DNA of 64,000 nt from Sphingomonas aurantiaca (lineage in GTDB: Bacteria > Pseudomonadota > Alphaproteobacteria > Sphingomonadales > Sphingomonadaceae): positions 434,001 to 498,000 of the forward strand of contig NZ_QAOG01000003.1 of assembly GCF_003050705.1 (NCBI RefSeq), in the 5' to 3' direction. Of the stretch, positions 34,651-43,491 are shown one piece after another; within the stretch, counting starts at the first letter, position 1, and each line of letters begins with the position of its first letter. Made by a program: the position numbers and the translations under genes. The notes under the pieces were generated by a model that was not told the origin of the DNA, ran no database searches, and saw nothing but the letters and a program-made list of their open reading frames with translations.

Positions 34651-35940
34651 ATGGCAACACTTACCGACAGCAAGGCGGGCGATAGCGGGGCACAATCCCG
34701 ACGCGGCGACGGACCCGCGAGCAAGGTGCCGACGCGGACTCTGGACGCGCTCAACTTCTTCCTCGCCGATGTCCGCGACGGGCTCGGGCCGTATCTCGCC
34801 ATCTACCTGATCGCGGTGCGCGGACCGGCGCAGGGCTGGAACGAGGCGACCGTCGGTGCGATCCTGACGATAGCCGGGATCGTCGGGCTGATCTCGCAGA
34901 CGCCCGCCGGCAGCCTGATCGACCGCGGCAAGAACAAGCCGCGGATCGTGATGATCGCGGCCCTGCTCGTCACGCTCAGCAGCATCTCGCTGCCGATCGT
35001 CAGCGGCTTTACCGCTGTGGCCGTCACGCAGTCGATTGCAGCAGTCGCCGGCGCGGTGTTCGCCCCCGCCATCTCGGCGATCACGCTCGGGCTGGTCGGG
35101 CCCAAGCTGTTCGCCAAGCGAGTCGGTCGCAACGAGGCGTTCAACCATGCGGGCAACGCGGTGTCGGCGGCGCTGGCCGGCGTACTGGCATGGAAGTTCG
35201 GGCCGGTCGTGGTGTTCTGGCTGATGGGCGGGCTGACCGTCGCGAGCATCGTCACCGCGTCGCGGCTGAAGAACGACGATATCGACAATGCGGTCGCGCG
35301 CGGGCTCGACTGCGAACCCGAGGACGGGGACGAGGCCTGCGAGGAACCGAGCGGCTGGAAGACGCTGCTCGAGAACAAGCCGCTGATGATCTTCGCGGTC
35401 ACGGCCTTCCTGTTCCATCTCGCCAACGCGGCGATGCTGACGTCGGTCAGCCAGCTGCTCGCGCGGACGGTGGGCAAGGATCAGGCGACGTCGCTGACCG
35501 CGGCGTGCATCGTCGCGGCGCAGCTGGTGATGGTGCCGGTGGCGATCGTCGTCGGGCGCAATACCGATCGCTGGGGGACCAAGCCGCTGTTCCTGGTCGC
35601 CTTCGCCTTCCTCGCAGCACGCGGTGCGCTGTACACCGTATCGGACAATCCGTGGTGGCTGGTCGGCGTGCAGGCGATGGACGGCGTGGGCGCGGGGATC
35701 TTTGGGGCGCTGTTCCCGGTCGTGATCGCCGACCTGACCAAGGGCACCGGGCGGTTCAACGTCAGCCAGGGTGCGGTGGCCAGCGCGCAGGGGCTGGGCG
35801 CCGCGCTGTCGGCGACGCTCGCGGGCGGGATCATCGTCTGGGCTGGCTATACCGCCAGCTTCCTGACGCTGGCGACGATCGCGGCGCTTGGGCTGGGGCT
35901 GTACGTGCTGGCGATGCCGGAAACCAAGGACAAGAAGTAG
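34651..35940 (+). CDS. MFS transporter
   Basis: A 429-residue 12-helix transporter. A polar N-terminus (1-28) is followed by TLDALNFFLADVRDGLGPYLAIYL, and the loop 2-3 motif reads GSLIDRGKNKPRIVM. An acidic cytoplasmic loop rich in Glu/Asp separates the halves (about 211-237). Substrate unknown. GAGAGGGACC precedes the ATG. The 261-bp spacer upstream (34390-34650) is AT-richer than its neighbours and probably carries the promoter; no convincing -35/-10 pair was found. Confidence 0.85.
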   Translation: MATLTDSKAGDSGAQSRRGDGPASKVPTRTLDALNFFLADVRDGLGPYLAIYLIAVRGPAQGWNEATVGAILTIAGIVGLISQTPAGSLIDRGKNKPRIVMIAALLVTLSSISLPIVSGFTAVAVTQSIAAVAGAVFAPAISAITLGLVGPKLFAKRVGRNEAFNHAGNAVSAALAGVLAWKFGPVVVFWLMGGLTVASIVTASRLKNDDIDNAVARGLDCEPEDGDEACEEPSGWKTLLENKPLMIFAVTAFLFHLANAAMLTSVSQLLARTVGKDQATSLTAACIVAAQLVMVPVAIVVGRNTDRWGTKPLFLVAFAFLAARGALYTVSDNPWWLVGVQAMDGVGAGIFGALFPVVIADLTKGTGRFNVSQGAVASAQGLGAALSATLAGGIIVWAGYTASFLTLATIAALGLGLYVLAMPETKDKK

Positions 35941-35973
35941 ACAGCCCCGTGCGTCGGCCCGACGGACGCCTGA

Positions 35974-36852
35974 TCAGGCGATCTCGTCGGGGCCGACCGC
36001 GGTAACCAGCGCGGCGATCGTCGGCGATTGCGCGAGCTCCTGCGGGTCGGCGTGCGGGGCGAAGACGAGGCCGATGTCGCGGGTGAAGTCGAAGCCTTCG
36101 AGATGCGCGCGCACGACGCCGGGCTCGCCGAAGCAATCGGGCATCACGGTGACGCCAAGCCCTGCGCGGACATAGCTGAGCGCCTTGTCGTCGCTGGTGG
36201 TGCGCGACGCGAAGACCGGGCGGACGCCGCGCGTGGTGAAGAAGCGGCTGGTCTCGGGCAGCAGCTCGCAGTGGCGGCGCACTATCATCGGATCGTTGCC
36301 GAGTTCCTCCACGCGGATCACGTCGCGACCCGCCAGCGGGTGTGCGGTGCCGAGCGCGAGGCTGTACCCCTCAGTAAAGAGGCGCTGGCTGGCGTAGTCG
36401 TCGCCGTCGCGCAGCAGCATCAGCGCCACGTCGATCCGGCCGCGCGCGAGGCGCTCGCGCAGGTCGCGCTCCTTGCCCTCGACGATCTCGATCTGGTTGC
36501 CCGCGCCGCGCGACCGATGCTCGCGCAGGAAATCCTCGATCCAGCGGCGCGGCGTCGTCGCCAGCACGCCGAGCCGCAGCGTCTGCTGCGTCGGCGTACC
36601 GATCACCTCGCGCTCGGCGGCGGCGAAGGTCGCCTCGATCGTGCGCGCATGCGATACCAGCCGCGCGCCCGCATCGGTCAGCGCGACGCGTCGGTTGGTG
36701 CGGTTGAACAGCGCGTGGCCCAGCGCGGTTTCGAGCTTGGCGATCCCGACCGAAAGCGTAGGTTGCGACACGTTGCACGCAGCCGCTGCGCGGGAGAAAT
36801 TGCCGGTGTCGATGACCGACAGGAAATACCTGAGATGATAGCGATCGATCAT
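35974..36852 (-). CDS. LysR-family regulator divergent from the isovaleryl-CoA operon
   Basis: A 292-residue LysR regulator. The DNA-binding helix reads FSRAAAACNVSQPTLSVGIAKLE (two overlapping parts, residues 19-41). The effector domain begins at TLRLGVLATTP. It is divergent from the acyl-CoA dehydrogenase gene with a 93-bp spacer that contains inverted-repeat DNA. Leucine catabolic operons in many proteobacteria use a MerR-type LiuR; here a LysR protein stands in that place. Control of the operon is inferred from layout. Confidence 0.88.
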   Translation of the reverse strand: MIDRYHLRYFLSVIDTGNFSRAAAACNVSQPTLSVGIAKLETALGHALFNRTNRRVALTDAGARLVSHARTIEATFAAAEREVIGTPTQQTLRLGVLATTPRRWIEDFLREHRSRGAGNQIEIVEGKERDLRERLARGRIDVALMLLRDGDDYASQRLFTEGYSLALGTAHPLAGRDVIRVEELGNDPMIVRRHCELLPETSRFFTTRGVRPVFASRTTSDDKALSYVRAGLGVTVMPDCFGEPGVVRAHLEGFDFTRDIGLVFAPHADPQELAQSPTIAALVTAVGPDEIA

Positions 36853-36871
36853 AGCTTTTATCTATAGCGTT

Positions 36872-36900
36872 GATCGCGAACTTTCAATTTTCCAGCGATC
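36872..36900. promoter_or_regulatory. Inverted repeat in the lysR/ivd spacer
   Basis: GATCGC (36872-36877) and GCGATC (36895-36900) are a perfect 6-bp inverted pair with a 17-nt AT-rich centre. It is about 50 bp before the dehydrogenase start and 20 bp before the LysR start, a usual place for a LysR site. Confidence 0.4.
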
Positions 36901-36945
36901 GGGGGTTCCCGTACAAGGCCGGCAAAAGACCGACAGGAGATGATG

Positions 36946-38115
36946 ATGGCAGACCTGAATTTCGCGCTTGGCGAGATGGCCGACACGATCCGCGAGACGA
37001 CGCGGCGGTTTGCGCTCGACCGGATCGAGCCGATCGCGGCGCGCATCGATGCGGAGGACAGTTTTCCGCGCGAGCTGTGGCCCGAAATGGGCGCGCTGGG
37101 GCTGCACGGCATCACCGTCGAGGAAGCCGATGGCGGCCTGGGGCTCGGCTATCTCGAGCATCTGATCGCGTGCGAGGAGATCAGCCGGTCGTCCGCATCG
37201 GTCGGGCTGAGCTATGGCGCGCATTCGAACCTGTGCGTCAACCAGATCCGCCGCTGGGGCACGCCCGAGCAGAAGGCGAAATATCTGCCCAAGCTGATCT
37301 CCGGCGATCATGTCGGCAGCCTTGCGATGTCGGAAGCGGGCGCAGGGTCGGACGTCGTGTCGATGAAGCTGCGCGCGGACAAGGTCGATGGCGGCTGGCG
37401 GCTGAACGGCACCAAGTTCTGGATCACCAACGCGACCTATGCCGACACGCTCGTCGTGTACGCCAAGACGATCCCCGATGCCGGATCGAGGGGGATCACC
37501 GCGTTCCTGATCGAAAAGGACTTTGCCGGCTTCTCGATCGGGCAGAAGATCGACAAGCTCGGGATGCGCGGGTCGCCGACCGCCGAGCTGGTGTTCGACG
37601 ATTGTTTCGTGTCGGATGCGCAGGTGATGGGGCCGCTTCACGGCGGCGTCGGGGTGCTGATGTCGGGGCTGGATTACGAGCGCGTGGTGCTGTCGGGGAT
37701 CCAGCTGGGGATCATGCAGGCCTGCCTCGACGTCGTGCTGCCCTATGTTCGCGAGCGCAGGCAGTTCGGCCGGCCGATCGGCGAGTTCCAGCTGATGCAG
37801 GCGAAGGTCGCGGACATGTACGTCGCGCTCAATTCGTCGCGCGCTTATGTCTATGCGGTCGCCAAGGCCTGCGACGCAGGCCAGACGACGCGGTTCGACG
37901 CGGCGGGGTGCATCCTGCTGGCCTCCGAGAACGCCGTGAAGGTCGCCAACCAGGCGATCCAGGCGCTGGGCGGCGCCGGCTATACCAAGGACTGGCCGGT
38001 CGAGCGCTATTGGCGCGACGCCAAGCTGCTCGATATCGGTGCGGGGACGAACGAGGTCCGGCGGATGCTGGTCGGGCGCGAGCTGATCGGCCACGATGCG
38101 CCGAAGGCCCAGTAA
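36946..38115 (+). CDS. ivd: Isovaleryl-CoA dehydrogenase
   Basis: A 389-residue FAD enzyme that oxidises isovaleryl-CoA to 3-methylcrotonyl-CoA in leucine catabolism. Family motifs include [16 protein letters not shown] and [17 protein letters not shown]. The catalytic glutamate lies in [16 protein letters not shown], a position used by isovaleryl-CoA dehydrogenases rather than the usual later one. Three tandem ATGs occur at 36940, 36943 and 36946; AGGAG at 36935-36939 is best spaced for the third. It is the first gene of a seven-gene run with overlapping ends. Confidence 0.92.
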   Translation: MADLNFALGEMADTIRETTRRFALDRIEPIAARIDAEDSFPRELWPEMGALGLHGITVEEADGGLGLGYLEHLIACEEISRSSASVGLSYGAHSNLCVNQIRRWGTPEQKAKYLPKLISGDHVGSLAMSEAGAGSDVVSMKLRADKVDGGWRLNGTKFWITNATYADTLVVYAKTIPDAGSRGITAFLIEKDFAGFSIGQKIDKLGMRGSPTAELVFDDCFVSDAQVMGPLHGGVGVLMSGLDYERVVLSGIQLGIMQACLDVVLPYVRERRQFGRPIGEFQLMQAKVADMYVALNSSRAYVYAVAKACDAGQTTRFDAAGCILLASENAVKVANQAIQALGGAGYTKDWPVERYWRDAKLLDIGAGTNEVRRMLVGRELIGHDAPKAQ

Positions 38116-39737
38116 TGCCGACGCTCACGACGCAGGCCGATGCGACGTCCGAGGGCTTCCGCGCGAACGCCGCGCATAACCGGGCGCTGGCGGAGTCGCT
38201 GCGCGCGACCGTCGTGACGACCGCGCTCGGCGGGTCGGAGCAGCATCGGGCGCGCCACGTCGCGCGGGGCAAGCTGTTGCCGCGCGACCGGGTCGAGCGG
38301 TTGCTCGACCCGGGATCGCCTTTCCTCGAGATCGGCGCGCTCGCCTCGAACGGCATGTACCTGGACAAGGACGGGCAGGGCGGTGCGCCCGGCGCGGGGA
38401 TGATCGCCGGGATCGGCCGCGTGTCGGGGCGCGAGTGCATGATCGTCGCGAACGATCCCACCGTGAAGGGTGGCGCCTATTTCCCGATGACCGTGAAGAA
38501 GCATCTGCGCGCGCAGGAGATCGCGCGCGAGAACCGGCTTCCCTGCATCTACCTGGTCGACAGCGGCGGCGCCAACCTGCCGCACCAGGCGGAGGTGTTT
38601 CCCGACCGCGATCACTTCGGCCGGATCTTCTTCAACCAGGCGCAGATGTCCGCTGAGGGGATCGCGCAGATCGCCTGCGTGATGGGCAGCTGCACCGCGG
38701 GCGGCGCCTATGTGCCCGCGATGTCGGACGAGAGCGTGATCGTCCGCAACCAGGGCACGATCTTCCTCGCCGGCCCGCCGCTGGTGAAGGCGGCGACGGG
38801 CGAGGTGATCTCGGCCGAGGAACTGGGCGGGGCGGACACGCATGGCCGCAAGTCGGGCGTGGTCGACCATGTCGCGGAGAATGACGAGCACGCGCTGCTG
38901 ATCGTCCGCGATATCGTAGCGACGCTCAACCGAGCCCCCAAGCGACCGGGGGCCGTCGATATCGAGATCACTGCACCGCGCGCGCCGAAACTCGATCCGG
39001 CGGAGCTGTACGGCATCGTGCCGCAGGACGTCCGCGCGCCCTATGACGTGCGCGAGGTGATCGGGCGGATCGTCGACGGGTCCGAGTTCCACGAGTTCAA
39101 GGCGCTGTACGGCACGACGTTGGTCTGCGGCTTTGCGCGGATCTGGGGGATGCCCGTCGCGATCCTCGCCAATAACGGCGTGCTGTTCTCCGAATCCGCG
39201 CTGAAGGGCGCGCATTTCATCGAACTGGCGTGCCAGCGCCGCGTGCCGCTGCTGTTTCTCCAGAACATCTCGGGCTTCATGGTCGGCGGCAAATACGAGG
39301 CCGAGGGGATCGCCAAGAACGGGGCCAAGCTGGTGACCGCGGTGGCGACCGCGTCGGTCCCCAAGATCACCGTGCTGATCGGCGGCAGCTTCGGGGCGGG
39401 CAATTACGGCATGTGCGGCCGGGCCTTTGCCCCGCGCTTCCTGTTTACCTGGCCCAATGCGCGGATTTCGGTGATGGGCGGCGAGCAGGCGGCGAGCGTG
39501 CTGGCGACCGTCCACCGCGACGCGGATCGCTGGACGCCGGAGGAGGCCGAGGCCTTCAAGGCGCCGGTCCGCCAAAAATACGAGGACGAGGGCAATCCCT
39601 ATCACGCGACCGCTCGGCTGTGGGACGACGGGATCATCGACCCGGCGCAGACCCGCGACGTCCTCGGCCTCGCTTTTGCCGCCACGCTGAACGCGCCGAT
39701 CCCCGAGCGCGCGCAGTTCGGCCTGTTCCGGATGTGA
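38115..39737 (+). CDS. mccB: Methylcrotonyl-CoA carboxylase, carboxyltransferase (beta) subunit
   Basis: A 540-residue subunit that transfers CO2 from biotin to 3-methylcrotonyl-CoA. Crotonase-fold motifs include [20 protein letters not shown] and the oxyanion-type [13 protein letters not shown]; the C-terminal half has [14 protein letters not shown] and [13 protein letters not shown]. Length and sequence fit MCC beta rather than propionyl-CoA carboxylase. Its ATG overlaps the ivd stop codon as TAATG. Confidence 0.94.
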   Translation: MPTLTTQADATSEGFRANAAHNRALAESLRATVVTTALGGSEQHRARHVARGKLLPRDRVERLLDPGSPFLEIGALASNGMYLDKDGQGGAPGAGMIAGIGRVSGRECMIVANDPTVKGGAYFPMTVKKHLRAQEIARENRLPCIYLVDSGGANLPHQAEVFPDRDHFGRIFFNQAQMSAEGIAQIACVMGSCTAGGAYVPAMSDESVIVRNQGTIFLAGPPLVKAATGEVISAEELGGADTHGRKSGVVDHVAENDEHALLIVRDIVATLNRAPKRPGAVDIEITAPRAPKLDPAELYGIVPQDVRAPYDVREVIGRIVDGSEFHEFKALYGTTLVCGFARIWGMPVAILANNGVLFSESALKGAHFIELACQRRVPLLFLQNISGFMVGGKYEAEGIAKNGAKLVTAVATASVPKITVLIGGSFGAGNYGMCGRAFAPRFLFTWPNARISVMGGEQAASVLATVHRDADRWTPEEAEAFKAPVRQKYEDEGNPYHATARLWDDGIIDPAQTRDVLGLAFAATLNAPIPERAQFGLFRM

Positions 39738-39742
39738 GCGGC

Positions 39743-40018
39743 ATGGACCTGACCATCGACGGCGCGACGATCCCCGACGAAGCCGCCTTCCATGCGCTGA
39801 TCCGCGAGGCATCGGGGGTGGACTGGTATGGCGGCAGCCTCGATGCGCTGTTCGACCTGCTCGTCGCGGTCGTCGCGCCGCCGATCCGCCTGCACATCGT
39901 CAACGCAGCAGCGGCGCGCGCGACGATCGGCGCGCGGTTCGATCGCATCGTCACCGTCATCATGGACGCGGTCGCCGAACGCGGCACCGCCGCCGTCGCG
40001 CTGCACCTGGAGAGCTAA
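39743..40018 (+). CDS. Barstar family protein inside the leucine operon
   Basis: A 91-residue protein with the barstar pattern: a first strand, DEAAFHALIREASGV, then YGGSLDALFDLLVAV (about 35-49), the segment that in barstar binds the barnase active site, and a second strand-helix unit. Barstar inhibits the ribonuclease barnase, but many genomes carry family members with no partner. It starts 5 nt after mccB and ends 2 nt before mccA, so it is translated with the carboxylase. No ribonuclease gene is seen in the window. Confidence 0.8.
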   Translation: MDLTIDGATIPDEAAFHALIREASGVDWYGGSLDALFDLLVAVVAPPIRLHIVNAAAARATIGARFDRIVTVIMDAVAERGTAAVALHLES

Positions 40019-40020
40019 GC

Positions 40021-41910
40021 ATGATCCAGAGTCTCCTCATCGCCAATCGCGGCGAGATCGCCCGTCGTATCATCCGCACCGCGCGGCGGCTGGGCATCCG
40101 CACGATCGCGGTCCATTCCGACGTCGATGCCGGCATGCCGTTCGTCCGCGAGGCCGACGAAGCAGTGTGCATCGGCACCGCGCCCGCGACCGACAGCTAT
40201 CTGCGGCAGGATCGCCTGCTGGAGGCGGCGCGCGCTACCGGCGCGGCGGCGATCCACCCGGGCTATGGCTTCCTGTCGGAAAATGCCGAGTTCGCCGAGC
40301 GCGTGATCGACGCCGGGCTCGGTTGGGTCGGTGCGCCGCCCGCCGCGATCCGCGCGATGGGGCTGAAGGACGCCGCCAAGCGACGGATGATCGCCGCGGG
40401 GGTGCCGGTGACGCCGGGCTATTTCGGCGCGGACCAGTCGCCCGAGCGGCTGCAGGCGGAGGCTGACGCGATCGGCTATCCGGTGCTGATCAAGGCGGTG
40501 GCGGGCGGCGGCGGCAAGGGCATGCGCAAGGTCGACGCGGCCGCCGACTTCGCCGAGATGCTCGAAAGCTGCAAGCGCGAGGCCGCGGCATCGTTCGGCA
40601 ACACGCAGGTGCTGATCGAGAAATACATCCTTTCGCCGCGCCATATCGAGGTGCAGGTGTTCGGCGACACGCATGGCGGCGCGGTCCATCTGTTCGAGCG
40701 CGACTGTTCGCTGCAACGCCGCCACCAGAAGGTGATCGAAGAAGCGCCCGCGCCCGGCATGGACTCGGCGACTCGCGCCGCGGTGTGCGAGGCGGCGGTC
40801 AAGGCCGCGCGCGCGGTCGACTATGTCGGCGCGGGGACGATCGAGTTCATCGCCGACGGATCGGAGGGGCTGCGCGCCGACCGCATCTGGTTCATGGAGA
40901 TGAACACCCGGCTGCAGGTCGAGCATCCTGTGACCGAGGCGATCACGGGGCAGGACCTGGTCGAATGGCAGCTGCGCGTCGCGTCGGGCGAGCGGCTGCC
41001 CTGCGCGCAGGAGGCGCTGTCGATCACCGGCTGGGCGATGGAGGCGCGGCTCTATGCCGAGAATCCGAGCACCGGGTTCCTGCCGTCGACCGGGCCGCTC
41101 GACCGGCTGCGCTTTCCCGCCGGCGTCCGCATCGACAGCGGCGTCGAGGAAGGCGGCGCGGTCACGCCTTATTATGATCCGATGATCGCCAAGCTGATCG
41201 TCCATGGCGCGACGCGAAACGAGGCTGCGGCTAGGCTGGCGGCGGCGGCACGCGGGACGCAGGTCTGGCCGGTCAGGACCAATGCCGCGTTCCTGGCGCG
41301 CGCCGCCGCGCATCCGGACTTCGTCGCGGGGCGCGTGGATACCGGGTTCATCGAACGGCATGCCGAGACGCTGATCCCGCCGGCCGAGCCTTCGCCGGCG
41401 GTGCTCGCGGCGGCGGCGGCGGCGATCCTGCCGGAGGCGGCGGGCGATCCGTGGACCAGCCTGCGCGGGTTCCGCGCCAACGCCGAGGCGTCGCGCCGGA
41501 TCGAGGTCGAGGTTGCGGGCAAGCCGTATCTCGTCACCGAGCAGCCGGGGTCGGCGGCCGTCGTCGCGGACGGCGTGCTGTTTCTGGACGGCGAGGCCTG
41601 GCCGTTCGGTCCACGCCGCGCCGACCATATCGCCGGCGCGGGCGAGGGCGACGGCGCGATCCTGGCGCCGATGCCGGGTCGCGTGATCGCCGTGCTGGTC
41701 GAATCCGGGCAGGCGGTCACCAAGGGCCAGCGGATGCTGGTGCTGGAGGCGATGAAGATGGAGCAGGCGTTGCTGGCGCCGTTCGACGGCGTCGTCGCCG
41801 CGCTCAAGGTCAGCGAAGGCGCGCAGGTCGCCGAGGGCACGATGCTGGCGCGGATCGAGAAGCCCGTGGCGATCGACGCCCCGGCGACGACCAACAGGGA
41901 GAGCGAATGA
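40021..41910 (+). CDS. mccA: Methylcrotonyl-CoA carboxylase, biotin-containing (alpha) subunit
   Basis: A 629-residue subunit. The biotin carboxylase domain (1-~445) has LIANRGEIARRI, the ATP loop AGGGGKGMRKV and EMNTRLQVEHPVTE. A linker domain follows, and the C-terminal biotinyl domain has LEAMKMEQ with Lys579 as the biotin site. It carboxylates biotin with ATP and bicarbonate. It pairs with MccB. The gene overlaps the next by 4 nt. Confidence 0.94.
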   Translation: MIQSLLIANRGEIARRIIRTARRLGIRTIAVHSDVDAGMPFVREADEAVCIGTAPATDSYLRQDRLLEAARATGAAAIHPGYGFLSENAEFAERVIDAGLGWVGAPPAAIRAMGLKDAAKRRMIAAGVPVTPGYFGADQSPERLQAEADAIGYPVLIKAVAGGGGKGMRKVDAAADFAEMLESCKREAAASFGNTQVLIEKYILSPRHIEVQVFGDTHGGAVHLFERDCSLQRRHQKVIEEAPAPGMDSATRAAVCEAAVKAARAVDYVGAGTIEFIADGSEGLRADRIWFMEMNTRLQVEHPVTEAITGQDLVEWQLRVASGERLPCAQEALSITGWAMEARLYAENPSTGFLPSTGPLDRLRFPAGVRIDSGVEEGGAVTPYYDPMIAKLIVHGATRNEAAARLAAAARGTQVWPVRTNAAFLARAAAHPDFVAGRVDTGFIERHAETLIPPAEPSPAVLAAAAAAILPEAAGDPWTSLRGFRANAEASRRIEVEVAGKPYLVTEQPGSAAVVADGVLFLDGEAWPFGPRRADHIAGAGEGDGAILAPMPGRVIAVLVESGQAVTKGQRMLVLEAMKMEQALLAPFDGVVAALKVSEGAQVAEGTMLARIEKPVAIDAPATTNRESE

Positions 41911-42362
41911 TGGCCGGGCGTTTCTATGACGACTGGACGGTCGGCGACACGATCGTCCACGAGATACGCCGCACCGTGACCGAGACGGACAATCTGCTGT
42001 TCACGGTGATGACGCACAACCCGCAGCCGCTGCACCTCGACGCCGAGGCGGCGCGCGCGAGCGAGTTCGGGCAGATCCTGGTCAACGGGACCTTTACCTT
42101 CGCGCTGATGGTCGGGCTGTCGGTCGGCGACACCACGCTCGGCACGCTGGTCGCCAATCTGGGCTACGACAAACTCGTGATGCCCAAGCCCGTGTTCATC
42201 GGCGACACGCTGCGCGCCGAGACCGAGGTCCATGCGCTCAAGGACAGCCGGTCGAGACCCGATGCGGGGATCGTCACCTTCGCGCACCGCCTGCACAACC
42301 AGCGCGACGAGATCGTCTGCCAGTGCCTGCGCAGCGCGCTGATCAAGCGATCCGCGGCATGA
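41907..42362 (+). CDS. MaoC-like enoyl-CoA hydratase
   Basis: A 151-residue hotdog-fold protein. The hydratase-2 motif lies in THNPQPLHLD (37-45), with Asn38 and His43 as likely active-site residues, and GTFTFALMVGL follows. It belongs to the family of (R)-specific or mesaconyl-type hydratases. In this operon a hydratase acting on a branched acyl-CoA is expected; the true methylglutaconyl-CoA hydratase is usually of the crotonase type, so this may be a side step. The ATG at 41907 forms ATGA with the mccA stop; a second ATG follows directly. Confidence 0.82.
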   Translation: MMAGRFYDDWTVGDTIVHEIRRTVTETDNLLFTVMTHNPQPLHLDAEAARASEFGQILVNGTFTFALMVGLSVGDTTLGTLVANLGYDKLVMPKPVFIGDTLRAETEVHALKDSRSRPDAGIVTFAHRLHNQRDEIVCQCLRSALIKRSAA

Positions 42363-43210
42363 GGCTGCGATCGCTGCTGTTCGTGCCGGGCGACCGACCC
42401 GAGCGGTTCGACAAGGCCGCCGCCAGCGGTGCGGACGCGCTGATCCTCGACCTGGAGGATTCGGTGGCGGCGTCCGCCAAAGATAGCGCCCGGGCGGCGG
42501 TCGCGGCCCGCCTGCGGGCCGTGCGCGGCGACGTCGCGGTGTTCGTGCGGATCAACCCGCTCGATACCGATCTGAGCGTGGCGGACCTTGCTGGCTTGCA
42601 CGGCCTGACGCCGGACGCGATCGTGCTGCCGAAGGCGGACGGCGCGGCGAGCGTCCGCCTGCTCGCCGAACGGCTGGCGGCGGCGGGGATCGACTCGCCG
42701 ATCCTGCCGATCGCGACCGAGACGCCGGCCGCGATCTTCCAGCTCGGCAGCTATGCCGGGGCGGGCGTGCGGCTGGCCGGATTGACCTGGGGGGCGGAGG
42801 ATCTGCCAGCCGCGATCGGCGCGGCGACGTCGCGCGAGGACGATGGCCGCTATACCCCGCCCTATGAGATGGTGCGTTCGCTGGCGCTGTTCGGCGCGCA
42901 TGCCGCCGGGGTGCCGGCGATCGAGACGGTCTATCCGGCGTTTCGCGACGAGGTGGGTCTGGCGGCCTATGCACGGCGCGCGGCGCGCGACGGCTTTACG
43001 GGGATGATGGCGATCCACCCGGCGCAGGTGGCGACGATCAACGCCGCCTTCACGCCCGACGCCGCGCAGGTCGCGCAGGCGCACGCGATCGTAGCCGCCT
43101 TCGCCGCCCAGCCGGATGCGGGCGCGTTGCAGGTCGACGGCCGGATGGTGGACGCCCCGCATCTCAAACAGGCGCGCGGAATATTGGACCGTGCTGGCGA
43201 GGCGCCGTGA
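42359..43210 (+). CDS. HpcH/HpaI-CitE type CoA ester lyase
   Basis: A 283-residue TIM-barrel lyase. Motifs LRSLLFVPGDRPERFDKA, LILDLEDSVA, FVRINPLDTDL and the acid-rich TWGAEDLPAAIG are those of CitE-like/malyl-CoA lyases. It probably cleaves or condenses a malyl-CoA-like or 3-hydroxyacyl-CoA ester. Fused to MaoC by a 4-nt overlap, it may use that enzyme's product. The classical HMG-CoA lyase is not visible in this window, so the final step of leucine breakdown is elsewhere or replaced. Confidence 0.85.
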   Translation: MRLRSLLFVPGDRPERFDKAAASGADALILDLEDSVAASAKDSARAAVAARLRAVRGDVAVFVRINPLDTDLSVADLAGLHGLTPDAIVLPKADGAASVRLLAERLAAAGIDSPILPIATETPAAIFQLGSYAGAGVRLAGLTWGAEDLPAAIGAATSREDDGRYTPPYEMVRSLALFGAHAAGVPAIETVYPAFRDEVGLAAYARRAARDGFTGMMAIHPAQVATINAAFTPDAAQVAQAHAIVAAFAAQPDAGALQVDGRMVDAPHLKQARGILDRAGEAP

Positions 43211-43301
43211 TTACGGCCGTCGCCTGTTAGTGACAAAGCGCTACGACGTCTGAGGGATCGTTGCGCAACGCTGTTTAGATGACAAGAAAATCAAGCCCCG
43301 A

Positions 43302-43311
43302 GGGGGGGGGG
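43302..43311. other. Run of ten G in a noncoding spacer
   Basis: Ten consecutive G bases sit in the 145-bp spacer between the lyase gene and tRNA-Glu. Such tracts are prone to slippage in the cell and in sequencing. No gene crosses it, so any variation would affect only the spacer. Confidence 0.8.
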
Positions 43312-43355
43312 CAGGCAGACTCTGCACCATCATGATAACCAGTTGGTTTCGATGA

Positions 43356-43430
43356 TGGTGACCCCTACGGGAATCGAACCCGTGCTTCAGCCGTGAAAGG
43401 GCCGCGTCCTAACCGCTAGACGAAGGGGCC
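43356..43430 (-). tRNA. tRNA-Glu (anticodon TTC)
   Basis: On the minus strand the 75-nt cloverleaf begins GGCCCCTTCGTCTAGCGG. The anticodon TTC sits in CCCTTTCACGG, the T-loop reads GGTTCGATTCC, and the 3' end AGGGGTCA is followed by an encoded CCA. The acceptor arm pairs GGCCCCT with AGGGGTC, with one G-U pair. The TTC anticodon reads GAA and GAG, so it is a glutamate tRNA. It is downstream of recJ on the same strand, 61 nt away. Confidence 0.96.
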
Positions 43431-43491
43431 TGCGTGGTGGAGGCCGACTAAGGGGAAGGGGGCGGTGCGTCAAGCGTTTCGGTACAAGAAT

